A DNA stretch of 64,000 bases from Larkinella knui (GTDB lineage Bacteria > Bacteroidota > Bacteroidia > Cytophagales > Spirosomataceae). The notes beneath the pieces are model-generated. The model saw only the letters and a program-made list of their open reading frames with translations, ran no database searches and was not told where the DNA came from. Shown piece after piece: positions 1 through 8,936 of this stretch. The stretch spans positions 310,001 to 374,000 of the forward strand of contig NZ_RQJP01000005.1 in the NCBI RefSeq assembly GCF_003858645.1, given 5' to 3'. A program made the translations under genes and the position numbers. The stretch's first letter is position 1. Each line of letters begins with the position of its first letter.

Positions 1-61
1 GCGTGCTTTTGTGCGTCAGCCAACTCTTCACTCCTAACGCTTAATTCTTAACTGCCTTTCC

Positions 62-99
62 TGTCCGTTTGTGAACAAAAGAGTGTCCGGTGACGGACA
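62..99 (+). promoter_or_regulatory. Paired enhancer-like sites upstream of FtsX permease
   Basis: Two 16-bp sites, TGTCCGTTTGTGAACA (62-77) and TGTCCGGTGACGGACA (84-99), have centres 22 bp apart. Very similar pairs lie upstream of the PadR-permease operon (44602-44638) and of the third permease (59178-59215). The second site is also part of a terminator-like stem (74-109), so that half alone is ambiguous. Inferred role: binding site of an activator of the permease gene starting at 201. Confidence 0.6.
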
Positions 100-109
100 C
101 TCTTTTGTT
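74..109 (+). terminator. Rho-independent terminator-like hairpin
   Basis: A 16-bp inverted repeat (74-89 with 94-109) with a GTGA loop is followed by further T residues (110-113). It looks like the terminator of a gene left of the window, and it overlaps the second enhancer-like site. Confidence 0.65.
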
Positions 110-151
110 TTTTATGCGCTTAGTTGACTAATTATCAGCTGTTTGGTTTTC

Positions 152-166
152 TGGCATAAGCCTTGA
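152..166 (+). promoter_or_regulatory. Sigma-54-like -24/-12 promoter
   Basis: TGGCATAAGCCTTGA has the GG-N10-G spacing of sigma-54 promoters; the -12 dinucleotide is GA rather than GC. It starts 72 bp after the centre of the paired sites and ends 34 nt before the permease start codon. The same arrangement precedes the other two permease loci. Confidence 0.55.
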
Positions 167-200
167 GTATTTATAAGTATTCCGTTCATCCAACACTGTT

Positions 201-2582
201 ATGTTTCGCAATTACGTCGTCATCGCTTTTCGCAATCTCTGGAAACACAAACTGTTTTCCGTGATCAATGTGGTCGGTCTGGCATCAGGAATCATGGTGT
301 GTTTGCTGGCGTTGATCGACATCAAAGGTGCCTTCGATTACGGTAATTTTCATCCGCATCCGGAGCGAACCTACCGCATTCTTACCGATGTGACGGGTAA
401 CGACAACCAGACCACGGCCTTTGCTACCACACCCTTGCCGCTGGCCGACGTGCTGAAACGGGAGTACGGTTTTGTCGATCAGGCCACCCGGGTGATTCGG
501 GACTATGCCGAATTTACAGTCGATCGGAAAATACTGCAGGAATCCTATTGTGCCGTCGATCCGGCTTTTTTCACGGTTTTGGGTTATAAACTCGCATCGG
601 GCCAACCGGCAACGGAGCCGAATACCGCCGTATTGACACCGGAAACCGCCGAAAAGTTTTTTGGTCTGTCGAACCCGATTGGCAAAGTCATTCACCACAA
701 GGAACTCGGCGAAATAACGGTTACGGGCGTATTTCAGCCCCTGCCAATCCGCTCACACCTTCGTTTCAGTCTGGTGCTTTCAATGTCCACTCTTTCAACG
801 CCAGACCGGAAACAACAGCAGACCGATTGGAGACAATATGCGGTAGGCTACACGTACGTTCGTTTGAAAGAAGGTACCTCGGTCGAGTCATTCGAAAAAG
901 CCTTGCCGACCATTGCTGCCAGAAACACGAAAGACCTGCGTTTCAAGTCCGAAAAAGGCTATACGTTTCGGGCGCAGTCGATGACCACCCTTTCACCCTC
1001 CCACGAAGACCTGGCGATGGGCACCTGGGAGCAAACCTGGGGCAAACTGGCCACCGAGATGGGGGTGGGGTTAGTGACGTTACTGCTGGCGGTTTTCAAT
1101 TACGTCAACCTGACATTGGCCCGATCACTGAGCCGCGCCCGCGAAGTTGGTATCCGGAAAGTGTCCGGGGCAGTGCGCTGGCAGCTGATGGCTCAGTTCA
1201 TGGCTGAGTCGGTGGTCTTATCGGTACTGGCTCTGGGCGTTGCCTACCTTCTTTTGTTGCTGATCGAGCCCATGCCGTTTGTGCAGCAGTGGCTCATTGG
1301 CGGGGTGGAACTGAACGGGACGATGTGGGCGGTTTTTGTCGGATTCAGCATCGCAGCGGGTTTGCTGGCGGGCTTTGTTCCGGCGCGGGTGTTGTCCGGT
1401 TTCCGGCCCGCCCAGGTGTTGCGGAGCCAGACGGGTTTAAAGGTTTTTAAAGGAATTACGCTGCGCAAATCGCTGATTGTCGCGCAGTTTTCCATCGCGC
1501 TGATTGCCATGATTGCGCTCCTGTCGATGGCGCGGCAACAGAATTACATGGCCACGGCCGACTACGGTTTTCGCAGTGAAAACGTACTGAATATTCCATT
1601 GAACGATGTTCCGTATCAGCGGCTGGCGAATGAGTTGAATCGAATTCCCGGTGTCGAACGGGTATCGGCCACATCGGAACTGTTTGGCGGTCATGGCGGA
1701 GATTGGCGGCCTGTGCGCCAACAGTATTCGGGGGGCGATTCGACCCGGGCTTTCGTTTTTGCCGTCGATCAGAATTTTGTCGCCAACATGGACCTGACGT
1801 TACTGGCGGGCCAGAATTTGCCGGAGATGGCTACTGACACCAACGGAGAGGGCTCTCTGGGTCGGTTTGTTCTGGTCAATGAAGAGGCTGTCAAAGCTTT
1901 CCGGCTGGGCAATCCGCGGGAGATGGTCGGAAAACCGCTCTGGCTGGGGAATACGGAAGTGACCATTGCCGGGGTATTGAAAGATTTCCGGTTTACGACG
2001 TTCAACTGGGCTATCAAACCGCTTGTTTTAAGCTACCAGCCCAGGCAGTTCCGGTACGTGAATGTGAAAATTGCCAGCGGGGCAGAAGCATCCGCCTTGG
2101 CCGACATTCAACGCATCTGGAAACGCCTGAATCCGTACGATCCATTTGTGGGCCAATGGTATAATGACTTTTTATACCAGCGACACAGCCACGAAGACGA
2201 CATTGATTTCATGAGTCTGCTGACGGGTCTGGCGTTTTCGATTGCCTGTCTGGGCTTGCTGGGTATGGTTACCTATACGACCGAAACCCGCATCAAGGAA
2301 GTGGGCATCCGGAAAGTAATGGGCGCGGAGGTTCGACAAATTATCTGGCTGCTGTCGTGGGATTTTGTTAAATTACTGCTCATTGCCGGAGCGATTGCCA
2401 TCCCGCTGGGGTATCTGGCCGGAATGGCTTTTCTGATTAATTTTGCCTATCATGTTTCGATCGGTTTCGAAACGCTGGGCGGTTGCATCGGTTTGCTGCT
2501 GGGCCTCGGTGGACTGACCATCGGAGTCCGAACCTACCGGGCCGCCTTGTCGAATCCGGCCGACAGTTTGCGGAGTGAATAA
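201..2582 (+). CDS. FtsX/MacB-type ABC transporter permease
   Basis: 793-residue inner-membrane permease of the MacB/FtsX superfamily. The N-terminus (MFRNYVVIAFRNLWKHK) and first membrane helix (about 20-41) are followed by a periplasmic MacB-type domain, then a helix near 288-310 ending in the AREVGIRKV motif (about 314-322). A second copy of this layout ends with EVGIRKVMG near 695 and the family tail NPADSLRSE. The duplicated domain organisation is typical of Bacteroidota permeases. The ATPase follows 114 nt downstream, and TolC and HlyD homologues lie further on. Probably exports a peptide, lipid or drug or senses envelope stress; the substrate cannot be told. A sigma-54-like promoter and paired upstream sites precede it. 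Confidence 0.93.
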   Translation: MFRNYVVIAFRNLWKHKLFSVINVVGLASGIMVCLLALIDIKGAFDYGNFHPHPERTYRILTDVTGNDNQTTAFATTPLPLADVLKREYGFVDQATRVIRDYAEFTVDRKILQESYCAVDPAFFTVLGYKLASGQPATEPNTAVLTPETAEKFFGLSNPIGKVIHHKELGEITVTGVFQPLPIRSHLRFSLVLSMSTLSTPDRKQQQTDWRQYAVGYTYVRLKEGTSVESFEKALPTIAARNTKDLRFKSEKGYTFRAQSMTTLSPSHEDLAMGTWEQTWGKLATEMGVGLVTLLLAVFNYVNLTLARSLSRAREVGIRKVSGAVRWQLMAQFMAESVVLSVLALGVAYLLLLLIEPMPFVQQWLIGGVELNGTMWAVFVGFSIAAGLLAGFVPARVLSGFRPAQVLRSQTGLKVFKGITLRKSLIVAQFSIALIAMIALLSMARQQNYMATADYGFRSENVLNIPLNDVPYQRLANELNRIPGVERVSATSELFGGHGGDWRPVRQQYSGGDSTRAFVFAVDQNFVANMDLTLLAGQNLPEMATDTNGEGSLGRFVLVNEEAVKAFRLGNPREMVGKPLWLGNTEVTIAGVLKDFRFTTFNWAIKPLVLSYQPRQFRYVNVKIASGAEASALADIQRIWKRLNPYDPFVGQWYNDFLYQRHSHEDDIDFMSLLTGLAFSIACLGLLGMVTYTTETRIKEVGIRKVMGAEVRQIIWLLSWDFVKLLLIAGAIAIPLGYLAGMAFLINFAYHVSIGFETLGGCIGLLLGLGGLTIGVRTYRAALSNPADSLRSE

Positions 2583-2696
2583 AGAGTTAAAAATGAAGAA
2601 TTAAAAGTACGCGTCCTCTGCGGTTTAGGCGACCCGTTTAACGCTTCATTCTTACCTTATTAAAAAGGATTTACAGATTTTCAACTATACCAAATT

Positions 2697-3389
2697 ATGA
2701 TTTCACTACAGAACGTTTCCAAGTACTACCCCGCCGGTTTCGGTAAGACGTACGTGCTTCGTAATATCACGCTGGATATCAACGAAGGCGAGTTTGTCTC
2801 CATCATGGGGCCATCGGGATCGGGCAAATCCACGCTGCTTCACATTCTGGGGATGCTGGAAGAGCCGTCGGAAGGGGAGTACCTGTTTTTTGACCAGCCG
2901 GTTCAGAAATTGTCGGAGAAACGTCGCACCGAATTACACCGGAACTACATCGGGTTTGTGTTTCAGGCCTATCACCTGATCGACGAGTTGACGGTGTATG
3001 AAAACATCGAAACGCCGTTGCTGTACAAAGGGCTGTCGTCGTCGGAACGAAAAAGCCGGGTGGCCGAACTGCTCGACCGCTTCAATATGGTGGCTAAAAA
3101 AGACCTTTTTCCGACGCAATTATCGGGCGGTCAGCAGCAACTGGTCGGCATTGCCCGCGCCGTTGCCTCCGGCCCGAAGGTGATTTTTGCCGATGAACCC
3201 ACCGGTAATTTACACTCCGACCACGCGAAGGAGATCATGGAATTGTTTAAAAAACTGAATAAGGAAGATGGCGTAACCATTGTACAAGTCACACACTCGG
3301 AAGTGAACGCCGAATACGGAAACCGGATTTTGCGGTTGAAAGACGGCTGGCTGGAATCCTTTCAGGTGCCGTCCGTGGAGCGCGGCTAA
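2697..3389 (+). CDS. ABC transporter ATP-binding protein (MacB/LolD type)
   Basis: 230-residue ABC ATPase that would energise the permease just upstream. Walker A GPSGSGKST lies at 38-46, the signature LSGGQ at 142-146, Walker B VIFADEP at 162-168, and a TH switch histidine near 200. LolD and MacB ATPases often read LSGGQQQRVAIARA here; this one has QQQLVGIARA, so the usual Arg is Leu, an unusual but not disabling change. Same strand as the permease with no gene between. The three-residue pattern around the Q-loop (FVFQAYHLIDELTVYEN) is typical of the family. Cytoplasmic, membrane associated. Confidence 0.95.
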   Translation: MISLQNVSKYYPAGFGKTYVLRNITLDINEGEFVSIMGPSGSGKSTLLHILGMLEEPSEGEYLFFDQPVQKLSEKRRTELHRNYIGFVFQAYHLIDELTVYENIETPLLYKGLSSSERKSRVAELLDRFNMVAKKDLFPTQLSGGQQQLVGIARAVASGPKVIFADEPTGNLHSDHAKEIMELFKKLNKEDGVTIVQVTHSEVNAEYGNRILRLKDGWLESFQVPSVERG

Positions 3390-3402
3390 AAACACCGGGT
3401 GA

Positions 3403-4236
3403 TTATAAATCCGCAAACACCGCATTCATGCGCTGGTGCTGTGTCGGCTTGACCAGCGCGTTGCCGAGTTGCCGAATCCACTGAATACCGGTGACGTTGG
3501 TACAGAATACCGCATCGGCGCTGGCCAAAACGGCTGGCAGGAAAAGGCCCTCGTGAACCGTCAGGCCGTGGTGCGGAGCCAGACGAAGAAGTTGTCGACG
3601 CAGAATGCCTTCAATGCAGCCGCTGTCGGGCGAGGGCGTAAAGAGCTGGTCGTTCCGCAGCCAGAAGAGGTTGGACGCAATGCACTCGGACATATGCCCG
3701 TGGGCATCCAGCAGAATCATATCGTCGGCATTCTGCTCCCGTTTGGCAATGCCCGCCAGCACGTAGGGCAGGGCATTGAGCGTTTTGTAGGCAGAAACCG
3801 GCGAAGGTGATAACCGGATGGCGTCGAAAAAACCAACTCTGGCTTTTTCCGTGATGGCAAAAGCCGGACCCGATCGGGCGGTTATCAGGTAGAAAGTTTG
3901 AAAATTGGTTGGCGTGTATAGGCCTCCGGGTTGTCGCCAGACCTGGAGTTTAATTCGTGACGGCTGGTCGATCAGGTTGTTGGTCCGGAGGAGTTCGATA
4001 ATCTGAGCCTGGAGTACAGTAAGGTCAAATTGGGGAGGAGCCTGGAGTGAAAGCGCCGTCATGCCGCGGATAAGCCGATCATAATGATGCGGCCAGAATT
4101 GGATTTCCTGTTTTTCGTAACGGATGGTTTCAAAAAGTCCGTCACCGTATTGAAAGGCCCGGTCGTTTGGCGAAAGCAAAACAGAGGCTTCCGGCAGTAC
4201 ATCCCCGTTTAAAACCACGTTCATTTGCATTTTCAC
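3403..4236 (-). CDS. Class IV aminotransferase (BCAT or aminodeoxychorismate lyase type)
   Basis: 277-residue PLP enzyme of fold type IV. Visible features are the N-terminal FQYGDGLFETIRY (28-40), the Schiff-base lysine in SAYKTLNALPY (K151), a glutamate in ECIASNLFW (E184) and the GCIEGILRR phosphate-binding loop (206-214). These fit branched-chain aminotransferase, D-amino acid aminotransferase or 4-amino-4-deoxychorismate lyase (PabC); the sequence alone does not decide, and PabC-like is my slight preference given the short length. It lies in reverse orientation between the ABC ATPase and the TolC gene, so it splits an otherwise coherent efflux locus. The first Met is taken as start; Met3 or Met5 is also possible. 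Confidence 0.85.
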   Translation of the reverse strand: MKMQMNVVLNGDVLPEASVLLSPNDRAFQYGDGLFETIRYEKQEIQFWPHHYDRLIRGMTALSLQAPPQFDLTVLQAQIIELLRTNNLIDQPSRIKLQVWRQPGGLYTPTNFQTFYLITARSGPAFAITEKARVGFFDAIRLSPSPVSAYKTLNALPYVLAGIAKREQNADDMILLDAHGHMSECIASNLFWLRNDQLFTPSPDSGCIEGILRRQLLRLAPHHGLTVHEGLFLPAVLASADAVFCTNVTGIQWIRQLGNALVKPTQHQRMNAVFADL

Positions 4237-4291
4237 CGTTTATCTAAAATAGTTAATGAGTACGCAAGATACTTTGTAACATTGAACAACC

Positions 4292-5806
4292 ATGAAGCGA
4301 TTTACTACTTACAACAGTCGGGCGATCCGGTTTAGAATTACGATCCTGGCATCGCTACTGGGGCTTATCGTAAACGCAACGAATGCCCAGACAACGGTTC
4401 AGAGCAATCAGACGGTTCCGGCGTCCCAGCGGTATTCGCTGCGGCAGTGTATCGACATAGCGTTGCAGAATAACCTGCAGATCAAGCAGGGGCAATTGAA
4501 TGTGCAGGGCAGTGAGTTGCAGCTTCGGCAATCGAGAATGAACCTTTTCCCGACCGTGAACGGCTTCGCAAGTCAGTCATTCAGCTCTGGTCGGAATATT
4601 AACCCGGCAACCAACGAATTTGTGGAATCGTCGGTTTCCTCCAATAACTACCAGGTTTCGGGCCAGTTAACCGTATTCAATGGGTTTGCCGTGCAAAGGG
4701 CGATTAAGCAAAACGATTTGTTTCTGCAATCGACCCAGATGAATCTAAAAGCCATTCAGAATAACGTTTCGATTCTGGTTGTGCAAAACTATCTGAACGT
4801 TCTGACGTATCAGGAACAACTCGACATTGCCCGCCGTCAGGTCGAAACAAGCCGTGGGCAATTGGATCGCACCACAAAATTAGTGAATGCCGGTACGTTG
4901 GCCGAAGCTCAATTATACGATCTTCGGGCTCAAGTTGCCAACGATGAACTGGCGATTGTTAATGCACAGAATAACCTGGATCTAGCCAAATTGGCCTTAT
5001 TACAGGCCATGAATTTGCCTGCCGGAAATAGCGGTGCGCCGACACCCGGTACGCTGGAAGTCGAAAAATACCAGTTTGACGATCCTACTTTGGAGCCGTA
5101 TTCGGCTACTGCCCAGGCAGTTTATGAAACGGCTCTCCAGTTTATGCCGGACGTGAAAGCCGCCGAATTGCGGGTACGGAGTGATGTGGAGGGTGTAAAA
5201 GTGGCGAAGGCCCAACTATTACCGACATTGACATTGAACGGAAGCCTTAGCACCTTATATTCAAGTGTGGGCAGACAGAAACAGTTTGAGAACGGAACAA
5301 GGCTAGATCCGCTCAACGTTATTGTGAATGGTGTTCAAAGTACGATTTTGGTCGTCAATACGGCTTATCGAAATGAGAATTTCACGTATGGTGAACAATT
5401 GAATAATAACCTGAACCGTGGTGCTTCGCTGAACCTGAACATCCCGATTTTTGGTCGGTTTGTAACTCGTAACCGGATTACCAACGCAATAATTACTCAG
5501 AAAACATCGGAGCTTACGGTTGATAATACCAAATTAACTCTCCGTCAGAATATTGAAACCGCCTATACCAATATGCTGGCAGGAGCTAACCGCTACCGGG
5601 CCACCCAGATTCAGGTCGAATCCTTGGAAAAAGCGTTCCAGGCTGCCGAAAGCCGATTCAATGCCGGGGCGCTGAACTCGGTGGATTACAACATTGCTAA
5701 AAATAACCTGGATAAAGCCCGTGCCAATCTGGTTCAGGCCAAGTTTGACTACGTATTCCGGACCAAGATTCTTGACTTTTACCAAAACAAACCTTTGTCT
5801 TTTTAA
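4292..5806 (+). CDS. TolC-family outer membrane efflux protein
   Basis: 504-residue outer-membrane channel. A signal peptide runs to about residue 33 (ending VNATNAQ). The mature part starts with the typical YSLRQCIDIALQNN segment and contains two long alpha-helical repeats of the OEP fold (VSILVVQNYLNVLTYQEQL and a C-terminal partner LTLRQNIETAYTNMLAGANRY). Length matches the family. The adaptor gene follows 102 nt downstream on the same strand. It would form the outer-membrane exit duct for an ABC pump assembled from the permease and ATPase at 201-3389 and the HlyD protein. A near-consensus promoter (TACTTTG, 4271-4277) precedes it. Confidence 0.93.
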   Translation: MKRFTTYNSRAIRFRITILASLLGLIVNATNAQTTVQSNQTVPASQRYSLRQCIDIALQNNLQIKQGQLNVQGSELQLRQSRMNLFPTVNGFASQSFSSGRNINPATNEFVESSVSSNNYQVSGQLTVFNGFAVQRAIKQNDLFLQSTQMNLKAIQNNVSILVVQNYLNVLTYQEQLDIARRQVETSRGQLDRTTKLVNAGTLAEAQLYDLRAQVANDELAIVNAQNNLDLAKLALLQAMNLPAGNSGAPTPGTLEVEKYQFDDPTLEPYSATAQAVYETALQFMPDVKAAELRVRSDVEGVKVAKAQLLPTLTLNGSLSTLYSSVGRQKQFENGTRLDPLNVIVNGVQSTILVVNTAYRNENFTYGEQLNNNLNRGASLNLNIPIFGRFVTRNRITNAIITQKTSELTVDNTKLTLRQNIETAYTNMLAGANRYRATQIQVESLEKAFQAAESRFNAGALNSVDYNIAKNNLDKARANLVQAKFDYVFRTKILDFYQNKPLSF

Positions 5807-5811
5807 CGGAT

Positions 5812-5904
5812 AATGAACGATGAATCATGAATATTGAATAATTTGCAAGCGCTGTTAGTTTTGCGTATTCGGTATCCTATTCATTCTCATTATTCATCGT
5901 TCAT
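5812..5904. repeat. Inverted repeat, ATGAACGATGAAT family, copy 1
   Basis: AATGAACGATGAAT (5812-5825) and its complement ATTCATCGTTCAT (5892-5904) flank about 66 nt in the gap between the TolC and HlyD genes. The same arms recur at 17716-17752 and 21445-21498, in each case between two co-directional genes. Confidence 0.75.
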
Positions 5905-5908
5905 CTCT

Positions 5909-7324
5909 ATGAAACGCAAATCGAACCGCATCTGGTGGATACTGGGTGGTATTGTTATTCTGTTGGTGGGTGGCCTCGTAGCCGCCAAGCAAACCGGCCT
6001 GATCGGTAAAGCCAAACCGACCGAAGTTGATTTTACGGCTGTCAAAAAAGTAGATATCATTGAACGGGTGAGCGCTTCGGGGCGAGTGCAGCCTGAAGTA
6101 GAGGTGAAAATCAGCCCGGATGTGTCGGGTGAAATTATCGCCTTGTATGTCGCGGAAGGCGACTCCATCAAGCAAGGGCAATTGTTACTTAAGATTCGCC
6201 CCGACAACTACGAGTCGTTGCTGGCCCGCGCCCGTGCTACGGTCAACTCCAGCCGCGCCCAGTATTTGCAGACCAAAGCGTTGGCGGCTCAGTCCGAAGC
6301 CCGGCTGATTCGGGCGAAAGCCAATTACGACCGGAATAAGAAATTGCTGGCCGACAAGGTTATATCGGCCTCTGATTTTGAGCAGATTGAAGCCGATTAC
6401 AACGTAGCCAGACAGGACATCGAGTCGGTTCAGGCCAATATAAAAGCGGCCGAATTTAACGTCGCCGGTGCCGAAGCCGGCTTGCGCGACGCCACGGAAA
6501 ACCTTCGCAAAACAACAATTTATGCGCCGGTAAATGGTACGGTTTCCAAACTCAATGTCGAACTGGGCGAACGCGTCGTTGGAACGTCGCAGATGGCGGG
6601 TACTGAAATGCTCCGGATTGCCAACCTGAATAACATGGAAGTGCGGGTAAACGTCAATGAAAATGACATTGTGCGCGTTAGCCTGGGCGATACGGCGGAT
6701 ATCGACGTCGATGCCTACTCCACCACGGGGCGCAAGTTCAGAGGGATCGTTACCGAAATTGCCAATACCGCCAACGGATTGACCGGTACCGGAACATCAG
6801 CTTCGTCGAGTATGTCGACGGATGCCGTAACCGAATTTGAAGTACGGATCAAGGTACTGAACAGCTCGTATAAGGATTTAATGGCGCAGCGGGCGAAACG
6901 CACCTATCCCCTTAAACCGGGAATGACCGCTTCCGTAGAAGTCATCACGGATCGTCGTCCGGGGGTGCTGGCCGTTCCAATCGCGGCTGTTACGACGCGG
7001 GGAGCCGCTCAGGAAGCGATGAACCAGAAGCCGGGTGATAACGACAACAACAATAACGCTGAGAAACCGGCGGCTCAGACTCCGGCCAAAAAGGAAGAAG
7101 TCAAAGAGATTGTGTTTGTTCACCAGAATGGCAAAGTCGTTCAACGTGATGTAAAAACCGGCATTAGTGACTTTGAAAATATCGAAGTCAAATCGGGTTT
7201 GAAAGCGGGTGATGAAGTCGTATCCGGACCCTTTATTGCGGTCTCGAAGCGCCTGAAAGATGGCGATCCGGTTATAAAACGCGACCCAGGCAAAGAGAAA
7301 AAACCGGAGAAGCCGGAAGAATAG
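5909..7324 (+). CDS. HlyD/MacA-type periplasmic adaptor subunit
   Basis: 471-residue membrane-fusion protein starting MKRKSNRIWW. This start is chosen because it puts one N-terminal anchor helix (about 10-30) right behind a basic stretch; the frame is open further upstream but crosses the intergenic inverted repeat. Visible are the first lipoyl half (VSASGRVQPEVEVKISPDVSGEI), a long helical hairpin (about 95-195, Ala/Arg/Gln rich), the second lipoyl half (TTIYAPVNGTVSKL), a beta-barrel part, an Asn/Lys-rich insert near 370-395 and a charged KEKKPEKPEE tail. It should bridge the permease and TolC channel. A terminator follows at 7355. Confidence 0.93.
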   Translation: MKRKSNRIWWILGGIVILLVGGLVAAKQTGLIGKAKPTEVDFTAVKKVDIIERVSASGRVQPEVEVKISPDVSGEIIALYVAEGDSIKQGQLLLKIRPDNYESLLARARATVNSSRAQYLQTKALAAQSEARLIRAKANYDRNKKLLADKVISASDFEQIEADYNVARQDIESVQANIKAAEFNVAGAEAGLRDATENLRKTTIYAPVNGTVSKLNVELGERVVGTSQMAGTEMLRIANLNNMEVRVNVNENDIVRVSLGDTADIDVDAYSTTGRKFRGIVTEIANTANGLTGTGTSASSSMSTDAVTEFEVRIKVLNSSYKDLMAQRAKRTYPLKPGMTASVEVITDRRPGVLAVPIAAVTTRGAAQEAMNQKPGDNDNNNNAEKPAAQTPAKKEEVKEIVFVHQNGKVVQRDVKTGISDFENIEVKSGLKAGDEVVSGPFIAVSKRLKDGDPVIKRDPGKEKKPEKPEE

Positions 7325-7354
7325 ATTTGATTTAGCAATAAGGTTGAGAAAGCG

Positions 7355-7388
7355 AAAACGCCTGCCCTGTTAGAGGTGCGGGCGTTTT
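7355..7388 (+). terminator. Terminator after the adaptor gene
   Basis: An 11-bp stem (7355-7365 with 7378-7388, one G-T pair) is followed by T residues. It ends the tolC-hlyD-like unit before gpsA. Confidence 0.75.
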
Positions 7389-7501
7389 TTGTATTTTCGA
7401 TACTTAATTGAGAGGCCAAAGAAAAGAGAAGGATGATCGATAAGCTCTAATCGGCTGGCTGTCAGCGATCTCTGTTCTCAATTTTTTGTCTTTCGTCTTT
7501 A

Positions 7502-8515
7502 ATGAATACGGTCATTATGAATCAACCCGCTCGGATTACCGTCGTGGGCGGTGGCAGTTGGGCCACTGCGATTATTAAAATTCTGTCGGAAGGAAATAAT
7601 CACATTCGCTGGTGGCTGCGTAGTCAGCGCGACGCCACCCACATCAAAAAATTTCATCATAATCCCAGTTACCTCAGCGACGTTCAGATCAGTCCGCGCA
7701 AAGTACGGGTTTGTACAAAAATCAAAGATGCGCTCACGGCCAGTGAGTTCATCATTCTGGCGGTTCCGGCGGCTTTTGTCAGCGATGCCCTGCAGGGCGT
7801 GAAACCGGAGCAACTGGCCGGGAAGAGTATCATTTCGGCCATCAAGGGGATGATTCCTGAGAAAAATCAGCTGATTACCGATTGGGCGGAGCAGGCATTT
7901 GACGTTCCGTCGGGTCGGATTGGCGTGATTGCCGGACCGTGCCACGCCGAAGAAGTCGCGCTCGAAAAACAATCCTATCTGACGATTGCCTCACAGAACC
8001 TGGAATTTGCGTCAGAAGTCGCTCAATTCCTTAACGGACGTTTCGTCCAGACTTCTCCGCTCGACGACATTTATGGGGTGGAGTATTGCGCTGTGATGAA
8101 AAACATCATTGCACTGGCCTGTGGAATTACGCACGGGTTGGGCTACGGGGATAATTTTCAGGCGGTATTGGTGTCCAATGCCATGCAGGAAATCCGGCGG
8201 TTTGTCGACAAGGTTTATCCCATGCAACGCGATTTGAGTGCGTCGGCATATTTAGGCGATTTGCTGGTAACGGCTTACTCGCCCTTTAGCCGCAACCGCA
8301 CGTTCGGGCATCTGATTGGCCGGGGTTACAGCGTGCAGTCGGCGCAAATGGAGATGAATATGATTGCGGAGGGCTATTACGCCGTGAAAAGCATTCACGA
8401 AATCAACCGGCACCACGGCGTTCTAATGCCGATTATGGAGATGGTATACACGGTTTTGTACGAGAAAACGTCACCGGTAGTGGCGACGAATGCGTTGAAA
8501 GCCGTGCTGAAATAA
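7502..8515 (+). CDS. gpsA: Glycerol-3-phosphate dehydrogenase [NAD(P)+]
   Basis: 337-residue cytoplasmic enzyme that reduces dihydroxyacetone phosphate to sn-glycerol-3-phosphate for phospholipid synthesis. The Rossmann fingerprint VVGGGSWATA lies at 14-23, the AVPAAF segment that contacts the cofactor follows near 88, and the C-terminal domain carries the conserved lysine in YCAVMKNIIAL (K200) and the GLGYGDN substrate segment. Length fits the family (about 330-340). A second ATG five codons in (7517) is an equally good start. Its 3' end faces the HIT gene with a 14-nt gap. Confidence 0.96.
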   Translation: MNTVIMNQPARITVVGGGSWATAIIKILSEGNNHIRWWLRSQRDATHIKKFHHNPSYLSDVQISPRKVRVCTKIKDALTASEFIILAVPAAFVSDALQGVKPEQLAGKSIISAIKGMIPEKNQLITDWAEQAFDVPSGRIGVIAGPCHAEEVALEKQSYLTIASQNLEFASEVAQFLNGRFVQTSPLDDIYGVEYCAVMKNIIALACGITHGLGYGDNFQAVLVSNAMQEIRRFVDKVYPMQRDLSASAYLGDLLVTAYSPFSRNRTFGHLIGRGYSVQSAQMEMNMIAEGYYAVKSIHEINRHHGVLMPIMEMVYTVLYEKTSPVVATNALKAVLK

Positions 8516-8529
8516 GTACCAGGGTTCCG

Positions 8530-8919
8530 TTAGAGGAAGCTCCGAATCTGAGCGGCCACGTCCGCCAGCTCTTCAGGGGTTGTTTTCAGCTTATGGTTGA
8601 AATTCATGTCCGCCATGCTGTTCATCGGAATCAGGTGAATGTGGGCATGGGGAACTTCCAGACCAATAACGCTTACGCCAATCCGCTTGCAGGGAACGGC
8701 TTTTTCGATGGCCGGTGCAATCTGCCGGGCAAATCTCATCAGGCCAACGTACAACTCGTCATCCAGATCGAACAGATAATCAATTTCTTTTTTGGGAATA
8801 ACCAGCGTATGACCTCTAACAATCGGGAACACATCCAGAAAGGCCAGGTAATCGTCGGTTTCGGCTATTTTATGAGCCGGTATTTCACCAGTAACGATTC
8901 GGGAAAAGATAGAAGCCAT
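8530..8919 (-). CDS. HIT family protein (histidine triad nucleotide hydrolase)
   Basis: 129-residue HIT protein. The histidine triad is HAHIHLIP (91-98), close to the usual HxHxHxx, with the preceding FPIVRGHTLVIPKKE strand also conserved. Members hydrolyse purine nucleotide phosphoramidates or adenylylated molecules in the cytoplasm. It lies downstream of greA on the same strand, separated by a large hairpin (8937-9009). Confidence 0.95.
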   Translation of the reverse strand: MASIFSRIVTGEIPAHKIAETDDYLAFLDVFPIVRGHTLVIPKKEIDYLFDLDDELYVGLMRFARQIAPAIEKAVPCKRIGVSVIGLEVPHAHIHLIPMNSMADMNFNHKLKTTPEELADVAAQIRSFL

Positions 8920-8936
8920 GCGAATAAATGAATAAT

